Below, piece after piece: positions 51,302 to 60,617 of a stretch of 64,000 nucleotides of DNA. The position numbers and the translations under genes are program-made. Source of the stretch: an uncultured Helicobacter sp. (GTDB lineage Bacteria > Campylobacterota > Campylobacteria > Campylobacterales > Helicobacteraceae). Position 1 is the stretch's first letter. Every line of letters begins with the position of its first letter. The DNA lies in contig NZ_CALERY010000034.1 of NCBI RefSeq assembly GCF_937906905.1, forward strand, positions 1 to 64,000, in the 5' to 3' direction. The notes under the pieces are model-generated. The model was not told the DNA's origin, searched no databases, and saw only the letters and a list, made by a program, of their open reading frames with translations.

Positions 51302-52671
51302 GAGGGGCACTCTTTCGTATGGCTTCTTGCGTAATGCTATGCTCTGCTATGCTCTGGGCGCATAGTGGCGAGGACGCTGCCATGCTGCGTGGGGCAGATA
51401 GCCTATATCATAGGGATTTTGCAAGCTCATTTGATGAGTTTATCGTGCTCTTTGATGAGACGCACGAGCCCTACTACGCTAGGCTTGCAGCTCAAGCAGC
51501 GATGGGTAAAGGCGACTTAGAAGCCGCCCAGCGGCTAGCCGAGCTATATATCAAGCTAAGTGGCGATCGCGACGATAGCGTGGTGAATAAGATTCTGGCT
51601 GATAGCTATGCCAAGCAAGGGCAAATCACAAAAGCCTTGCAGGTGCTTGAGCGCGTGTATAAGCAAGAGCCCACGCCAGAAATCACTGAAGTGCTCGCCA
51701 ATATGTATATGCTAAACCAGCAAGCCGCCAAAGCCCAGGGGCTTTACGCTGCGCTCTATGCAGAAAATCGCAATACAGAGCTGCTAAAAAAGCTGTTCAT
51801 GTGTTTGGCATTTCAGCAAAAGCACCAGGAAGCCTTAGCTACGCTTTCAGGGCATTTGCTTGAAGTTGGCTGCGAGGGGGCGTTTTGCGAGGAGAGTTTG
51901 CGGTTTTATGAGGATTTGCAGGGGCTTGACATGGCAAAAAATGTCTTTGAAGAAATCTACAAAACCAACCCCACAATCCCAAATGCGACGAATTTCATGC
52001 GCGTGTTAATCGTGCTTAAGGACTACCAAGAAGCCCAGGGTGTGGCTAAGGCATTTCCATTTGATAAGGGATTACTGCTTGATTTGTATGTCATGCAGGG
52101 CGATTTTGTCAAAGCCCAAAAAGAAGCCACTCATATTTATACGCAAAGTGGTAATCCTCGATTTCTCGCTCTAGAGGCGATTTATAGTTTTAATGCGCTT
52201 TCCCAGCCCACCCGAGCAGACGCCCAAGCAATCGCCAAAAAGCTAGACAAAGCCATTACACTTCTTCAAAAAGAAGCTTTAGAATCTAAGAAAAAGCCTA
52301 CATCGCAAGATTCTTTCCAGAGAGATGTGTTTCAAGATGCGTTTTTTTATAACTTTTATGGCTATTTGTTGATTGATTATGAGCTTAATATTAAGCGTGG
52401 TGTAGAGTATGTCAAAAAGGCTCTAGTGATTGAGCCTTATGCTATTGCTTATATCGACTCGCTGGCGTGGGGGTATTACAAGCTTGGGGATTGTGAAAAC
52501 GCGCTTAAGGCGTTTGCCCAAATCCCAAAAGATCAGGTGGAGAGAGAAGAGGAGCTGCGCGCACATCAGTATCAAATCCTAGGGGTGTGCCAGAATCCTG
52601 CCAAATCCGCTAAAGAATCTCTGCCAAGCCCAGCACCTAAAAACCCCACACCAAAAAGCACAAAAGAGTAG
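51298..52671 (+). CDS. Exported TPR-repeat protein
   Basis: A 457-aa protein with a signal peptide (MASCVMLCSAMLWAHS) followed by at least six TPR-like helical pairs, for example GDLEAAQRLAELYIKLSGD, GQITKALQVLERVYKQEP and GDCENALKAFAQIP, and a Lys/Pro-rich tail. It probably acts as a periplasmic or outer-membrane scaffold; the partner is unknown. It is coupled to the YkgJ-like gene by ATGA and followed 5 bp later by the TrpC-like gene. Confidence 0.82.
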   Translation: MRGALFRMASCVMLCSAMLWAHSGEDAAMLRGADSLYHRDFASSFDEFIVLFDETHEPYYARLAAQAAMGKGDLEAAQRLAELYIKLSGDRDDSVVNKILADSYAKQGQITKALQVLERVYKQEPTPEITEVLANMYMLNQQAAKAQGLYAALYAENRNTELLKKLFMCLAFQQKHQEALATLSGHLLEVGCEGAFCEESLRFYEDLQGLDMAKNVFEEIYKTNPTIPNATNFMRVLIVLKDYQEAQGVAKAFPFDKGLLLDLYVMQGDFVKAQKEATHIYTQSGNPRFLALEAIYSFNALSQPTRADAQAIAKKLDKAITLLQKEALESKKKPTSQDSFQRDVFQDAFFYNFYGYLLIDYELNIKRGVEYVKKALVIEPYAIAYIDSLAWGYYKLGDCENALKAFAQIPKDQVEREEELRAHQYQILGVCQNPAKSAKESLPSPAPKNPTPKSTKE

Positions 52672-52676
52672 ATGAT

Positions 52677-53477
52677 ATGGATTTGACTTCCTTAGATTCT
52701 GGGCAATTAGATTTAAAAGCATTGGATTCTGGCGGGCTAGATTCTGCTCTAGCGCGCGATCATAGCGCTAGTAGCACGCGCGCTACTAGCGAGTTTTTTG
52801 CACATTTGGAGCAGAATCTCGCACGAGAGCAGGAGATAGCGCCTTTTGATTTGCTGGGGCGCTCACTCTCCTATAATCCCTACCCACCACGCTTTAAGGA
52901 GATGTTTCCTAGCTTAGATTCTACAAGTGTCAATATGCCTGCAGTCATGGTGCGAGGTTTTGGATTTGAGGCACTAGAGGGGATTGTCGCCAAGCAGCCC
53001 GCGCTTATCGTGCTAGATCTCGCACGCGATGAGTTGGCGCGCCCAAGTGGCGAGGGGCTAGAGTGTGTGGGGTATTTGCGCCATTATACAAACGCACTCA
53101 TCGTGCTTAGGGACTATTTCATCAATCCTTACCAGATGCTCCAGGCACTCGTGTATGGCGCAGATGCAATCATGCTTAATCACCTGCCTAAAAATGCTAA
53201 AGCTTTGCTAGATTTTGCATTTAGGCTAAATCTCATGTCCTTTGCATTCATAGAGAGTCCAAAGGACATTAAGCGTGCAATTATGGCAAGGAGTGAGGGG
53301 CTGGCAGTCGTGGAGTCGATATATGATGAAGTAGCTACGCTGATCCCTAGGCAAAAATGTCTAGCCAAGCTTGTCTTAGAATCTAGAGGGGCGGATTCTA
53401 GCGCGCTGGATTCTGCTATGCCAGGCTCCAAATCACGCTCTAGCCGTGTGCCAGATTTTACCTGCGTGTCGATGTAG
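52677..53477 (+). CDS. Indole-3-glycerol-phosphate-synthase-like beta/alpha-barrel protein, probably not catalytic
   Basis: The core (about residues 55-235) aligns by eye with TrpC: VMVRGFGFEALEGI, then VLRDYFINPYQMLQALVYGADAIML, which matches the LRKDFIIDPYQVYEARAAGADAILL strand-helix of the enzyme. The catalytic Lys of LxKDF is absent (LRDYF) and the SPS(K) loop is not seen, so it is probably not a synthase. Both ends are Ser/Leu/Asp-rich (SLDSGQLDLKALDSGGLDS) and encoded by AGATTCT words. It lies between the TPR protein and the pseudouridine synthase. Role unknown. Confidence 0.7.
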   Translation: MDLTSLDSGQLDLKALDSGGLDSALARDHSASSTRATSEFFAHLEQNLAREQEIAPFDLLGRSLSYNPYPPRFKEMFPSLDSTSVNMPAVMVRGFGFEALEGIVAKQPALIVLDLARDELARPSGEGLECVGYLRHYTNALIVLRDYFINPYQMLQALVYGADAIMLNHLPKNAKALLDFAFRLNLMSFAFIESPKDIKRAIMARSEGLAVVESIYDEVATLIPRQKCLAKLVLESRGADSSALDSAMPGSKSRSSRVPDFTCVSM

Positions 53478-53479
53478 GG

Positions 53480-54568
53480 GTGATTTGCGTGGTGCAGGTG
53501 GTGATAGATGGGCGTGAATGTGAGCTGGTAGATTCTGGGGTGCGGCTTGATGAGTGTGTATCGCGCGCACTTGGAAGCTCACGAAGCCAAGCCCAGGAGT
53601 TCATCAAGCGTCATGGCGTAATGCTCAATGGCAAGCACACGCAAAAGTGTGGAATCAAGCTCGCGCAAGGGAGCGAGATTTGTATCAGCCTGCTAGAATC
53701 TAGTGCCCCAGAAACCAAAGCCCTAGACTTCGCCCCGTTAGATTCTGGGGCAAACATGCTTATGGAATTTTCCCAAGAAGCATGTTTTGAAATCTGTCCA
53801 AAGATCTCTCCAGAAATCCTGTATGAAGATGGCGAATTGCTTATCCTCAATAAGCCCCCACATCTCGTTGTCCATGGTGCGCCAAGCGTGAAAGAACCCA
53901 CGCTTGTGGATTGGCTTCAGGCGCGTGGCACATTGCTTTCTAGCCTTGGCGGGGAGCAGCGCGCAGGGATTGTGCATAGGCTCGATAAACAGACCAGCGG
54001 GGCAATCGCCATTGCTAAAACAAACCACACACATGCAAACCTAAGCCAGCAGCTAAAGGAGCGTAGCATGGGGCGCTACTATCTCGCTCTTATCGATGCT
54101 CCACTAAGAGAGCCGCGTGTTATCACTTGCCAGCTTGATCGCCACCCAAATAACCGCCTCAAAATGGCAAATGTCGATAATATGCGCAGGGCTGGATCAG
54201 GTGCGCGATTTTCTAAAAGCACTTTTCTCCCACTGCTTTGCACAGATTCTATCTCACTTGTGGCTATCAAGCTCCACACCGGGCGCACGCACCAAATCCG
54301 CGCGCATTTAGAGAGTATCAATCGCCATATTCTAGGCGATAGTCTTTATGGCTATAAAGGCGAAGGCTTTGAGCGTGTCATGCTACATGCCTATCTGCTC
54401 TATCTCAATCACCCTGCCACAGGCGAGAAGCTTGCATTTTGCGCGAGTATTTTTACAGATATGCTACAATGCGCGCACAGAATTTTTGGCGCAAAGGAAT
54501 TTGATGAAGCAATCCAGCAAGAGACTATTTTGCGGGCTTTTTCTCAGTTTGACTCTACTGGCTCTTAG
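53480..54568 (+). CDS. RluA/RluD-family 23S rRNA pseudouridine synthase
   Basis: Isomerises uridines in 23S rRNA. An S4-like RNA-binding domain (VRLDECVSRALGSSRSQAQEFIKRHGVMLNG) is followed by the catalytic domain with LNKPPHLVVHGAP, the catalytic Asp in GIVHRLDKQTSG, and LHTGRTHQIRAHL. Length 362 aa from GTG 53480; a second in-frame GTG lies at 53489, so the exact start is uncertain. Its 3' end contains the promoter, ribosome site and first 65 bp of the following lipoprotein gene. Confidence 0.9.
   Translation: MICVVQVVIDGRECELVDSGVRLDECVSRALGSSRSQAQEFIKRHGVMLNGKHTQKCGIKLAQGSEICISLLESSAPETKALDFAPLDSGANMLMEFSQEACFEICPKISPEILYEDGELLILNKPPHLVVHGAPSVKEPTLVDWLQARGTLLSSLGGEQRAGIVHRLDKQTSGAIAIAKTNHTHANLSQQLKERSMGRYYLALIDAPLREPRVITCQLDRHPNNRLKMANVDNMRRAGSGARFSKSTFLPLLCTDSISLVAIKLHTGRTHQIRAHLESINRHILGDSLYGYKGEGFERVMLHAYLLYLNHPATGEKLAFCASIFTDMLQCAHRIFGAKEFDEAIQQETILRAFSQFDSTGS
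54465..54470 (+). promoter_or_regulatory. Internal -10 element for the FN3 lipoprotein gene
   Basis: TACAAT followed by GCGCGC, inside the pseudouridine synthase gene and 34 bp before ATG 54504. Same -10 context as glmS and fcl. Confidence 0.55.
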
Positions 54569-55778
54569 TGGCTGCGGGAGCAAAAACACCTCGCTAAGCT
54601 TTCTAAATCCGCAAGATAGACTTGATCCAAACTTGCCTACAATCACCAAAGTGCGCACGATTGCAGATGTCAGTTCAATTGCCTTTGAATGGGATAGGGT
54701 AGCTGACCCAAACGCAATAAAAGGTTTTGTTATCTATCAAATCAATGCTAATAACAATACCAAGCGGGTTGCCACGATTAAAAACCCTTATGCCACGCAT
54801 TTTGTGCTAGATTCTCTACTGCCAGAGACTGGCTATGTCTTTGCTATCGCTACGCTTGGCACAGATAATGCTATCTCGCAAAAATCCCCAGCATTGCGTG
54901 TCAAAACTTCCTATATCGATCCTATTGAAAAAGCTTTTGCCTCAAGCGATTATGCGAAAAAAATCAAGCTTATTTGGAGTCCCCACCCAAATCCTAGCAT
55001 TACGCGCTACATTATCCAGCGCAAAAATACAAGCACCAAAGGCGCAAGCACGAAAAATACAGGCGGGGAGTTTGTCAATATCGGCACGATTAAACATCGC
55101 TTGCTTGTAGAGTATTTTGATGAGAATCTAGCCGATGCGCAGAGCTATACCTATCGCATTATCGCGCAGGATTTCTCTGGGAATAAATCACGCCCAAGCC
55201 CAGAAATAGAGGGTGCTACACGCCAAAAACCAAAAGCTATCACCACTCTCCAAGCCTCTCAAAATCTAGCCAAGAAAATCCAGCTAAGCTGGGAGGTCGT
55301 GCCTGATGTAGCGCGCTATGAGATTTACGCTTCCACGAGCCTTGATGGCAATTACAAACCGCTTGTGCAGGTGAATAAAAACTACTATACGCATAAAGTG
55401 GGCAAGGATAGTGCAGTGATTTTCTATAAGGTGCGTGCGATTGATGACAAAGATGTCGCAAGCGATTTGGCAAATGGTGCGACTAAAGGCGCTACGCTCC
55501 CGCCACCACCCACGCCCAAAATCACCAAGGGCACGATCCAAAACTCTCATGCGCTGATTGAATGGGAAGTCATCAATAATGCGCGTGTGAAAGCCTATGC
55601 TGTCTATCGCTACGAGGGGCGACTAGGCAGTCCATTGCGCTTTAGCAACACGATAAAAACGACTTTTATTGACAAAGAAATGCACAAGGGTAAGCGATAT
55701 ATCTACAAAGTCGTCTCTGTGGATAGTGAGGGGAATGAGTCGCTCCCAAGCAAAGAAGTCGAGCTGCTACTACAATAA
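54504..55778 (+). CDS. Fibronectin type III lipoprotein
   Basis: Exported lipoprotein of 424 aa. I choose ATG 54504 because it gives a textbook signal peptide with lipobox LALSGC (Cys near residue 22) and AAGGA lies about 6 nt upstream; a longer frame upstream encodes no signal. At least three FN3-type beta domains follow (IAFEWDRVADPNAIKGFVIYQ, IKLIWSPHPNPSITRYIIQR, IQLSWEVVPDVARYEIYAS, ALIEWEVINNARVKAYAVYR). Same position as an H. pylori lipoprotein gene between the pseudouridine synthase and trmB. It overlaps the synthase gene by 65 bp and trmB by 1 bp. Confidence 0.88.
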   Translation: MKQSSKRLFCGLFLSLTLLALSGCGSKNTSLSFLNPQDRLDPNLPTITKVRTIADVSSIAFEWDRVADPNAIKGFVIYQINANNNTKRVATIKNPYATHFVLDSLLPETGYVFAIATLGTDNAISQKSPALRVKTSYIDPIEKAFASSDYAKKIKLIWSPHPNPSITRYIIQRKNTSTKGASTKNTGGEFVNIGTIKHRLLVEYFDENLADAQSYTYRIIAQDFSGNKSRPSPEIEGATRQKPKAITTLQASQNLAKKIQLSWEVVPDVARYEIYASTSLDGNYKPLVQVNKNYYTHKVGKDSAVIFYKVRAIDDKDVASDLANGATKGATLPPPPTPKITKGTIQNSHALIEWEVINNARVKAYAVYRYEGRLGSPLRFSNTIKTTFIDKEMHKGKRYIYKVVSVDSEGNESLPSKEVELLLQ

Positions 55779-57301
55779 TGCCACATTTCATCGCCAAACT
55801 TCCAGCCAAGATCACTATGCCAGATTCTGGTTCTACTCTTGATTTCAAGCTAGAATCTGGTGCATTTAAGCTCCCAAGTATCCGCTCCCCACATATCGCC
55901 CTTATCGCTATGCCCTACACCTACCAGAGCTCTGCTAGATTTTGTTTTCTACATGAGATCACGCGCGAGTGTGATGTGCTGCTAAAATGCGTAAAATCCC
56001 TGCGCCCCACACCAATAGGTATAGCCAAAGATGCGCTCTCTCGCCTAAGCGCACACTATGAGGTGCTACAGGATAATCTCTCCCTAAGCTCGTCAAAGCA
56101 GCAGGTGAGCAGTGCGTTTTTGCTTGGAGAGAGGGAGATTTTGGATCTTGTGGCGCGAGAGGCTAGTGCTTTGGATTTTGGTCAATCCGTAGAACCTAAG
56201 GCACGCTTTGATTCTACTATCCTAGAAATTGGCTTTGGCAGTGGTAGGCATATCCTTCACTTAGCTAGGCAAAATCCCAATGCTCTCGTGCTAGGGCTAG
56301 AGATCCATACGCCCTCCATTGAGCAGGTGCTACGCCAGATAGAGATTCTAGGACTAGAGAATCTCTATCTCTCTTGCCTTGATGCGCGTGTATTTCTCTC
56401 ATGTGCGCCAAGCCATAGCCTGCGCGAGATATATATTCACTTTCCAGTGCCTTGGAATAAAGCCAAGCACCGCCGTGTGCTTAATGGCAAGCTTTTGCAA
56501 GAAGCGTTGCGCGTGCTGGATTTGGCTGGTATGCTGGAGTTTCGCACAGATGACAGGGAATATTTCAACGATGTGCTCGAAGAGGCAAACGCGCTAGAAT
56601 CTACTGCGCCTAAATCCTTTTGCGTGCGCCATAGTATCAATGAAAGCCAAGCGATTACAAGTAAATATGAAGCACGCTGGCTGCGCCAGAGCAAGGATAT
56701 TTATACTATCATCGTGCGACCAGATTCTAGGGGCAATGCTAGCGGAGATTCTAGCAAGGGGTTTGAGCAAGATTCTAGTGCAGATGTGATTGTGGATTCT
56801 CCCACCACACTAGAATCTAGTGCGCAAAATTTTGCGTTTAGTTTTGATGAAAAATTGGTAAAATCCCTTTTGGCAAAGGTGCTTGAAGCGGAGTCCTCGG
56901 CAGATGGATTTGTGAGGCTTTCGCGCATAGCGGATTGGCTTTGTGCGCAAAAGTTTGTGCTAGATTCTGGTGATTTGGATTTTGGCAAGCTGGATTTTGG
57001 TTTGAGTGTTACCAAAGATTCTGGCACAGAATCCGCACTGGAAGCTAAGGCAGGTTTAAAGCCAGAATCTAGTGCGCGTGGTTTTTTGCGTATTGTTGAT
57101 ATGTATGCTTCAAGCACTGCGCGCAGATTTGCGCTGCTGGTGAGTTTTGGGGATTTTGCCTATCCGTGTAGCCGCCTTGTGCTTTTTGCAGAATCCGGGC
57201 AGGGCTGCTATCTCCCAGAGCCCCCTATACCCACGCAGCTAAATTACAAAGCCCATGCGTTGTTCGTGCGTATTTTAACCCAAGTTTTGGAGCGACTATG
57301 A
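55778..57301 (+). CDS. trmB: tRNA (guanine-N7-)-methyltransferase TrmB
   Basis: Makes m7G46 in tRNA using S-adenosylmethionine. The methyltransferase core is ILEIGFGSGRHILHLARQNPN, VLGLEIHTPSIEQVLRQIE, the PxPWxKxxHxxRR-type motif FPVPWNKAKHRRVLNG and EFRTDDREYFNDVL. A Helicobacter-type N-terminal extension (about 140 residues) precedes it and a C-terminal extension follows, giving 507 aa against about 240 in E. coli. Two Ser/Asp-rich inserts (about residues 310-350 and 390-430) are encoded by AGATTCT words. Its TGA overlaps ftsE ATG (ATGA). Confidence 0.9.
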   Translation: MPHFIAKLPAKITMPDSGSTLDFKLESGAFKLPSIRSPHIALIAMPYTYQSSARFCFLHEITRECDVLLKCVKSLRPTPIGIAKDALSRLSAHYEVLQDNLSLSSSKQQVSSAFLLGEREILDLVAREASALDFGQSVEPKARFDSTILEIGFGSGRHILHLARQNPNALVLGLEIHTPSIEQVLRQIEILGLENLYLSCLDARVFLSCAPSHSLREIYIHFPVPWNKAKHRRVLNGKLLQEALRVLDLAGMLEFRTDDREYFNDVLEEANALESTAPKSFCVRHSINESQAITSKYEARWLRQSKDIYTIIVRPDSRGNASGDSSKGFEQDSSADVIVDSPTTLESSAQNFAFSFDEKLVKSLLAKVLEAESSADGFVRLSRIADWLCAQKFVLDSGDLDFGKLDFGLSVTKDSGTESALEAKAGLKPESSARGFLRIVDMYASSTARRFALLVSFGDFAYPCSRLVLFAESGQGCYLPEPPIPTQLNYKAHALFVRILTQVLERL

Positions 57302-57972
57302 GTATCATCACAGCTAGCAATCTCACGCTTGGCTATCAGCGTGAAGAGCCTGTCATTGTCAATGCGAGTTTCACAATCAATCGCAAGGATTTTGTTTTTA
57401 TCTCAGGACCTAGTGGGAGCGGGAAAAGCACGCTGCTAAGCTCGCTCTATGGCGCGCTCACTCCTATGAGTGGGAATCTAAGCGTATGCGACATCAATCT
57501 TACTAAGCATAAAGAGCGCAATATCCAGCGCCTAAGGCAGAAAATCGGCATAGTGTTTCAAGACTATAAGCTCATCGAGGAGTGGAATGTTGAGAAAAAT
57601 ATCGCGCTTCCTATGCTTATCAATGGCTATAAAAAAGACGCTTGCGATGCCCAGACAGAAAAGCTGCTTTCACATATCGGGCTATTACACAAAGCCAGCA
57701 AACACCCACTTGAGCTTAGTGGTGGAGAGCAGCAGCGTGTGGCTATGGCGCGCGCAATCGCTCATCGCCCGGCGCTGATTTTAGCTGATGAGCCTACTGG
57801 AAATCTCGATGATTTCTCCAGTGATATGATTTGGAGCTTGCTAAAAAGCGCCAATGAGCAGCTAGATATTACAGTGCTTGTCGTTACTCACCGCGTCCCT
57901 ATGCGCACTAATATCTCCTATCGACACTTGTTTATTGATCGAGAAAGGAATACTATCTATGAACAGCATTAA
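57298..57972 (+). CDS. ftsE: Cell division ATP-binding protein FtsE
   Basis: ABC ATPase that, with FtsX, controls septal peptidoglycan hydrolysis. Walker A GPSGSGKST at about residues 38-46, signature LSGGEQQRVAMARA, Walker B LILADEPTGNLD. Length 224 aa. Overlaps trmB by 4 bp and ftsX by 14 bp. Confidence 0.95.
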   Translation: MSIITASNLTLGYQREEPVIVNASFTINRKDFVFISGPSGSGKSTLLSSLYGALTPMSGNLSVCDINLTKHKERNIQRLRQKIGIVFQDYKLIEEWNVEKNIALPMLINGYKKDACDAQTEKLLSHIGLLHKASKHPLELSGGEQQRVAMARAIAHRPALILADEPTGNLDDFSSDMIWSLLKSANEQLDITVLVVTHRVPMRTNISYRHLFIDRERNTIYEQH

Positions 57973-58768
57973 ACAGCACTTTTTTCTTCTTTTGCCTCTG
58001 CTTGCGTTGCTATTTAGCTTGGAGAGTTTTTTGTTTATCAGCCGTGCGATTGTAAGCAAAGAAGACAAGCTCTTGCAAAATTACTCAATTGTGATTGCGA
58101 GCAAGAAAAAGCTCTCGCTGGAGTTTATCAGGCAAAATATCCCAGAGACAGCTTCGTTTGAGTCAATTGATCCAGGTTTTATCCTCGATAAAATCCGCGC
58201 AAACATGAATAACGAAGATTTTGAAAACATCAAAAAAGATCTTTCGTTTTACTACACGCTAAAGCTTGATTCTTTTCCTAGTCAAGCCCGTCTTAGCAGT
58301 ATAGAATCTACGCTTGGCAAAATCCCTGGAATTGAGCGCACAGAATCATTTGCCAAAACACATAATCAAGCCTATCGGCTGCTATTTTTGATTAAGTTTA
58401 GCATACAGACATTTGCGCTTATTTTGGGGCTACTTAGCATACTGCTGATGATTGATCAAATTAGAATCTGGCATTTTGAGCATAATAAGCGTATGCAGAT
58501 TATGGGCTATCTGGGCGCTAGTATGTGGATGAAAAATAGCTTTTTATTTAAAGGCGCAATTTATGATGCGATCATCGCAGCAGTGGCGGTGAGTGTGGGG
58601 TTTTTGTATTTTTCTACGACAAATGCTGCTAAGGAAATGCTTGGTGCGTTGGAGATTGGGCAAGAGATTTTTAGCTTTGGGCTGGATTTTGGGATTTTGC
58701 TAGGCGCATCTATTGGTATATGTATGCTGTGTGCGCTGATTGCCATTATGCTACAAAGAAAGGTTTAA
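57959..58768 (+). CDS. ftsX: Cell division protein FtsX
   Basis: Membrane partner of FtsE. Start at ATG 57959 (MNSIKQHFFLLLPL), with AAAGGA about 10 nt upstream; the longer upstream frame would read through ftsE. The N-terminal helix (FFLLLPLLALLFSLESFLFI), a periplasmic loop of about 120 residues that would bind the EnvC-like protein, and three C-terminal helices (FSIQTFALILGLLSILLMI, AIYDAIIAAVAVSVGFLYF, FGILLGASIGICMLCALIAI) are visible. Length 269 aa. Confidence 0.9.
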   Translation: MNSIKQHFFLLLPLLALLFSLESFLFISRAIVSKEDKLLQNYSIVIASKKKLSLEFIRQNIPETASFESIDPGFILDKIRANMNNEDFENIKKDLSFYYTLKLDSFPSQARLSSIESTLGKIPGIERTESFAKTHNQAYRLLFLIKFSIQTFALILGLLSILLMIDQIRIWHFEHNKRMQIMGYLGASMWMKNSFLFKGAIYDAIIAAVAVSVGFLYFSTTNAAKEMLGALEIGQEIFSFGLDFGILLGASIGICMLCALIAIMLQRKV

Positions 58769-58769
58769 A

Positions 58770-60086
58770 ATGCGCGCCTTTGCTCCGCTGCTTTGCCTAG
58801 CACTGCTGACTTCTCTGGACGCTAATCCTAAAAAGCTTGAAGACATCGAGAAAGACATCAGTGCCAATAGACAAAAACTTGAAGAAAAAGCAAAAGAAGA
58901 GAAGCAAATTACATCTCGATTAGGCTCGCTTGGCAACACGATCAATGCGCGCAAAAAACAAATCATCAATCTCAAAGAGCAAATTGCATTTCTACAAAAA
59001 AGCATAACGCAAAATCAAAGCCAAAACCAAAGCCAAGAACGCAAGCTTGAGTCCCTGCGCAAAACCTTGCAGTCGCTCGAGGGCGAGAAAAGTGCCACAC
59101 AAGCCTATATTGCTAATATTATTATCAAGGATTTGGCATTTTTGCTAATCCTTGATAAGCAGAGTGTCATTTCGCCCGATGATGTGATCCTCGAAGATGT
59201 ATTTGATATTTTAACCAAGCAGAGTCAGGGCAAGATTCTGTCCCTAAGCGAGAAGCAAAATAAAATCACAAGCCAAATGGGTCTTATCACCAATAATATT
59301 AACGAGATTACCACGCTTATTGGCACCCAGCAGAATAAAAAAGAACAGCTGCAAAAAATGATTACTGAGCAAAATCTTCTCAACGAAAAGCTCCAAGCCG
59401 AGCTCAATGCCTATAATCAAAAACTAATCCAAATCTCCAAAGAGCGTGAAGGGCTGGATTCTATCCTCCAAAATCTCAACATCATCAAAGCCGATAGACA
59501 AAAAGAGCTTGAAAGACAGCGCCAAGCCCTAATTGCTGCCCAAAAAGCCCAGGCTGAAAAAGAAGCTAGAGAAGCTGCGCAAAGAAACGCCGCCCAAAGC
59601 ACCAAGCCCCAGGATCCATCGCAAGGTCTTTCAAAAGAGGACCTAAAAATCGTGCAAGTGGCAAACAGCTACAAAAATGTTTCTGTCGTCAAATACACAG
59701 GTCCCAAGACCATAGCGCCAATTGACTATTACACAATCGAGCAAAATTTCGGTCCCTATCATGACCCAGTCTATAATCTTAAGGTCTTCAATGAGTCAAT
59801 CACACTGCTTTCTAAAGTCCCAGATGTCGCGGTGAAAAATATCATGGACGGCAAGGTTGTCTATGCTAAAGAAGCCCCTGTGCTTAAAAAGGTTGTCATT
59901 ATCGAGCATAGCAACGAGGTCTATACGATCTACTCGCAGCTCGATAGGATTGCCCCCACTGTGAAGCCAGGCTTTGTTGTCCAAAAGGGTTATACCATCG
60001 GTAGAATCTCCCAGCGACTTGGTCTAGAGATCACCCAGCAGGATAAACATATCAATCCTGTCGAAGTTATCGCCAAAAGCAAATAG
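58770..60086 (+). CDS. EnvC-like coiled-coil protein with degenerate LytM domain
   Basis: Periplasmic amidase activator expected to be driven by FtsEX. Start at ATG 58770, giving a signal peptide (MRAFAPLLCLALLTSLDA). A long Lys/Gln/Glu coiled coil (about residues 25-290) precedes a C-terminal LytM fold (TIEQNFGPYHDPVYNLKVFN, VYAKEAPVLKKVVIIEHSNE, VYTIYSQLDRIAPTVKPGFVV). The HxxxD and HxH zinc ligands of active M23 enzymes are missing, as in EnvC, so it should regulate rather than cut. One bp separates it from ftsX. Length 438 aa. Confidence 0.85.
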   Translation: MRAFAPLLCLALLTSLDANPKKLEDIEKDISANRQKLEEKAKEEKQITSRLGSLGNTINARKKQIINLKEQIAFLQKSITQNQSQNQSQERKLESLRKTLQSLEGEKSATQAYIANIIIKDLAFLLILDKQSVISPDDVILEDVFDILTKQSQGKILSLSEKQNKITSQMGLITNNINEITTLIGTQQNKKEQLQKMITEQNLLNEKLQAELNAYNQKLIQISKEREGLDSILQNLNIIKADRQKELERQRQALIAAQKAQAEKEAREAAQRNAAQSTKPQDPSQGLSKEDLKIVQVANSYKNVSVVKYTGPKTIAPIDYYTIEQNFGPYHDPVYNLKVFNESITLLSKVPDVAVKNIMDGKVVYAKEAPVLKKVVIIEHSNEVYTIYSQLDRIAPTVKPGFVVQKGYTIGRISQRLGLEITQQDKHINPVEVIAKSK

Positions 60087-60132
60087 GAGCTACGCTAAAT
60101 TAGAATAAGTGCGCAAAAATTTGTAAAAATAC

Positions 60133-60159
60133 TAAACAATTTTAAAAAATCGCCGATAG
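60133..60159 (+). promoter_or_regulatory. Sigma-28 (FliA) promoter before flaG
   Basis: TAAACAAT (60133-60140), an 11-bp spacer and GCCGATAG (60152-60159) match the sigma-28 pattern TAAAGTTT-N11-GCCGATAA closely. The flaG ATG is 36 bp downstream after AAGGAGG. It probably drives flaG-fliD-fliS-fliT as late flagellar genes. Confidence 0.8.
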
Positions 60160-60195
60160 TAGTGTTACCTAAGCTAAAATCACAAGGAGGTTGTC

Positions 60196-60576
60196 ATGGC
60201 AGAGGTAAATACAAATCAGGTATCTTCTATCAAAAACACGCTTTATGGTATGGTAAATAGCGCAGGACAAGCCTATAAACAAGATTCTATGCAGGCTTCA
60301 AATGCAAAGGCGGCAAATTCTACTCAAGTTCAGCGCGATGAGACGCATACTCGTGGTGAGCTTATACATACAGCAAAAGAAATCAATAAAAAAATGGAGC
60401 ATATTGGTGCTGACATTAACTTCAGCTATAACGATGATATTGGCGGACTTGTCGTAACTGTGAAAGATCCAAGCAATGGTGGCAAGGTGATTCGCGAAAT
60501 CCCTAGCAAAGAAGCCATTGAGCTCACAAAGAAAATGCACGAAGTAGTCGGGCTTATATTTGATAAGGAAGTGTAG
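60196..60576 (+). CDS. flaG: Flagellar protein FlaG
   Basis: Filament-associated protein affecting filament length. The conserved C-terminal half INFSYNDDIGGLVVTVKDPSNGG, KVIREIPSKEAIELTKKM is clear; the N-terminal half is Gln/Ser/Ala-rich. Length 126 aa. An ideal AAGGAGG lies 7 nt before the ATG. First gene after the sigma-28 promoter, followed by fliD after 41 bp. Confidence 0.93.
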   Translation: MAEVNTNQVSSIKNTLYGMVNSAGQAYKQDSMQASNAKAANSTQVQRDETHTRGELIHTAKEINKKMEHIGADINFSYNDDIGGLVVTVKDPSNGGKVIREIPSKEAIELTKKMHEVVGLIFDKEV

Positions 60577-60617
60577 AGTCTAGCTAGGATCAAAGAGCTG
60601 ATTGTGGGAGATTGGGT

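Noticed and set aside
57878..57958. Longer N-terminus for FtsX starting inside ftsE
   Set aside because: It would be read in another frame of ftsE, adds no membrane segment, and the internal ATG at 57959 gives the standard FtsX N-terminus.
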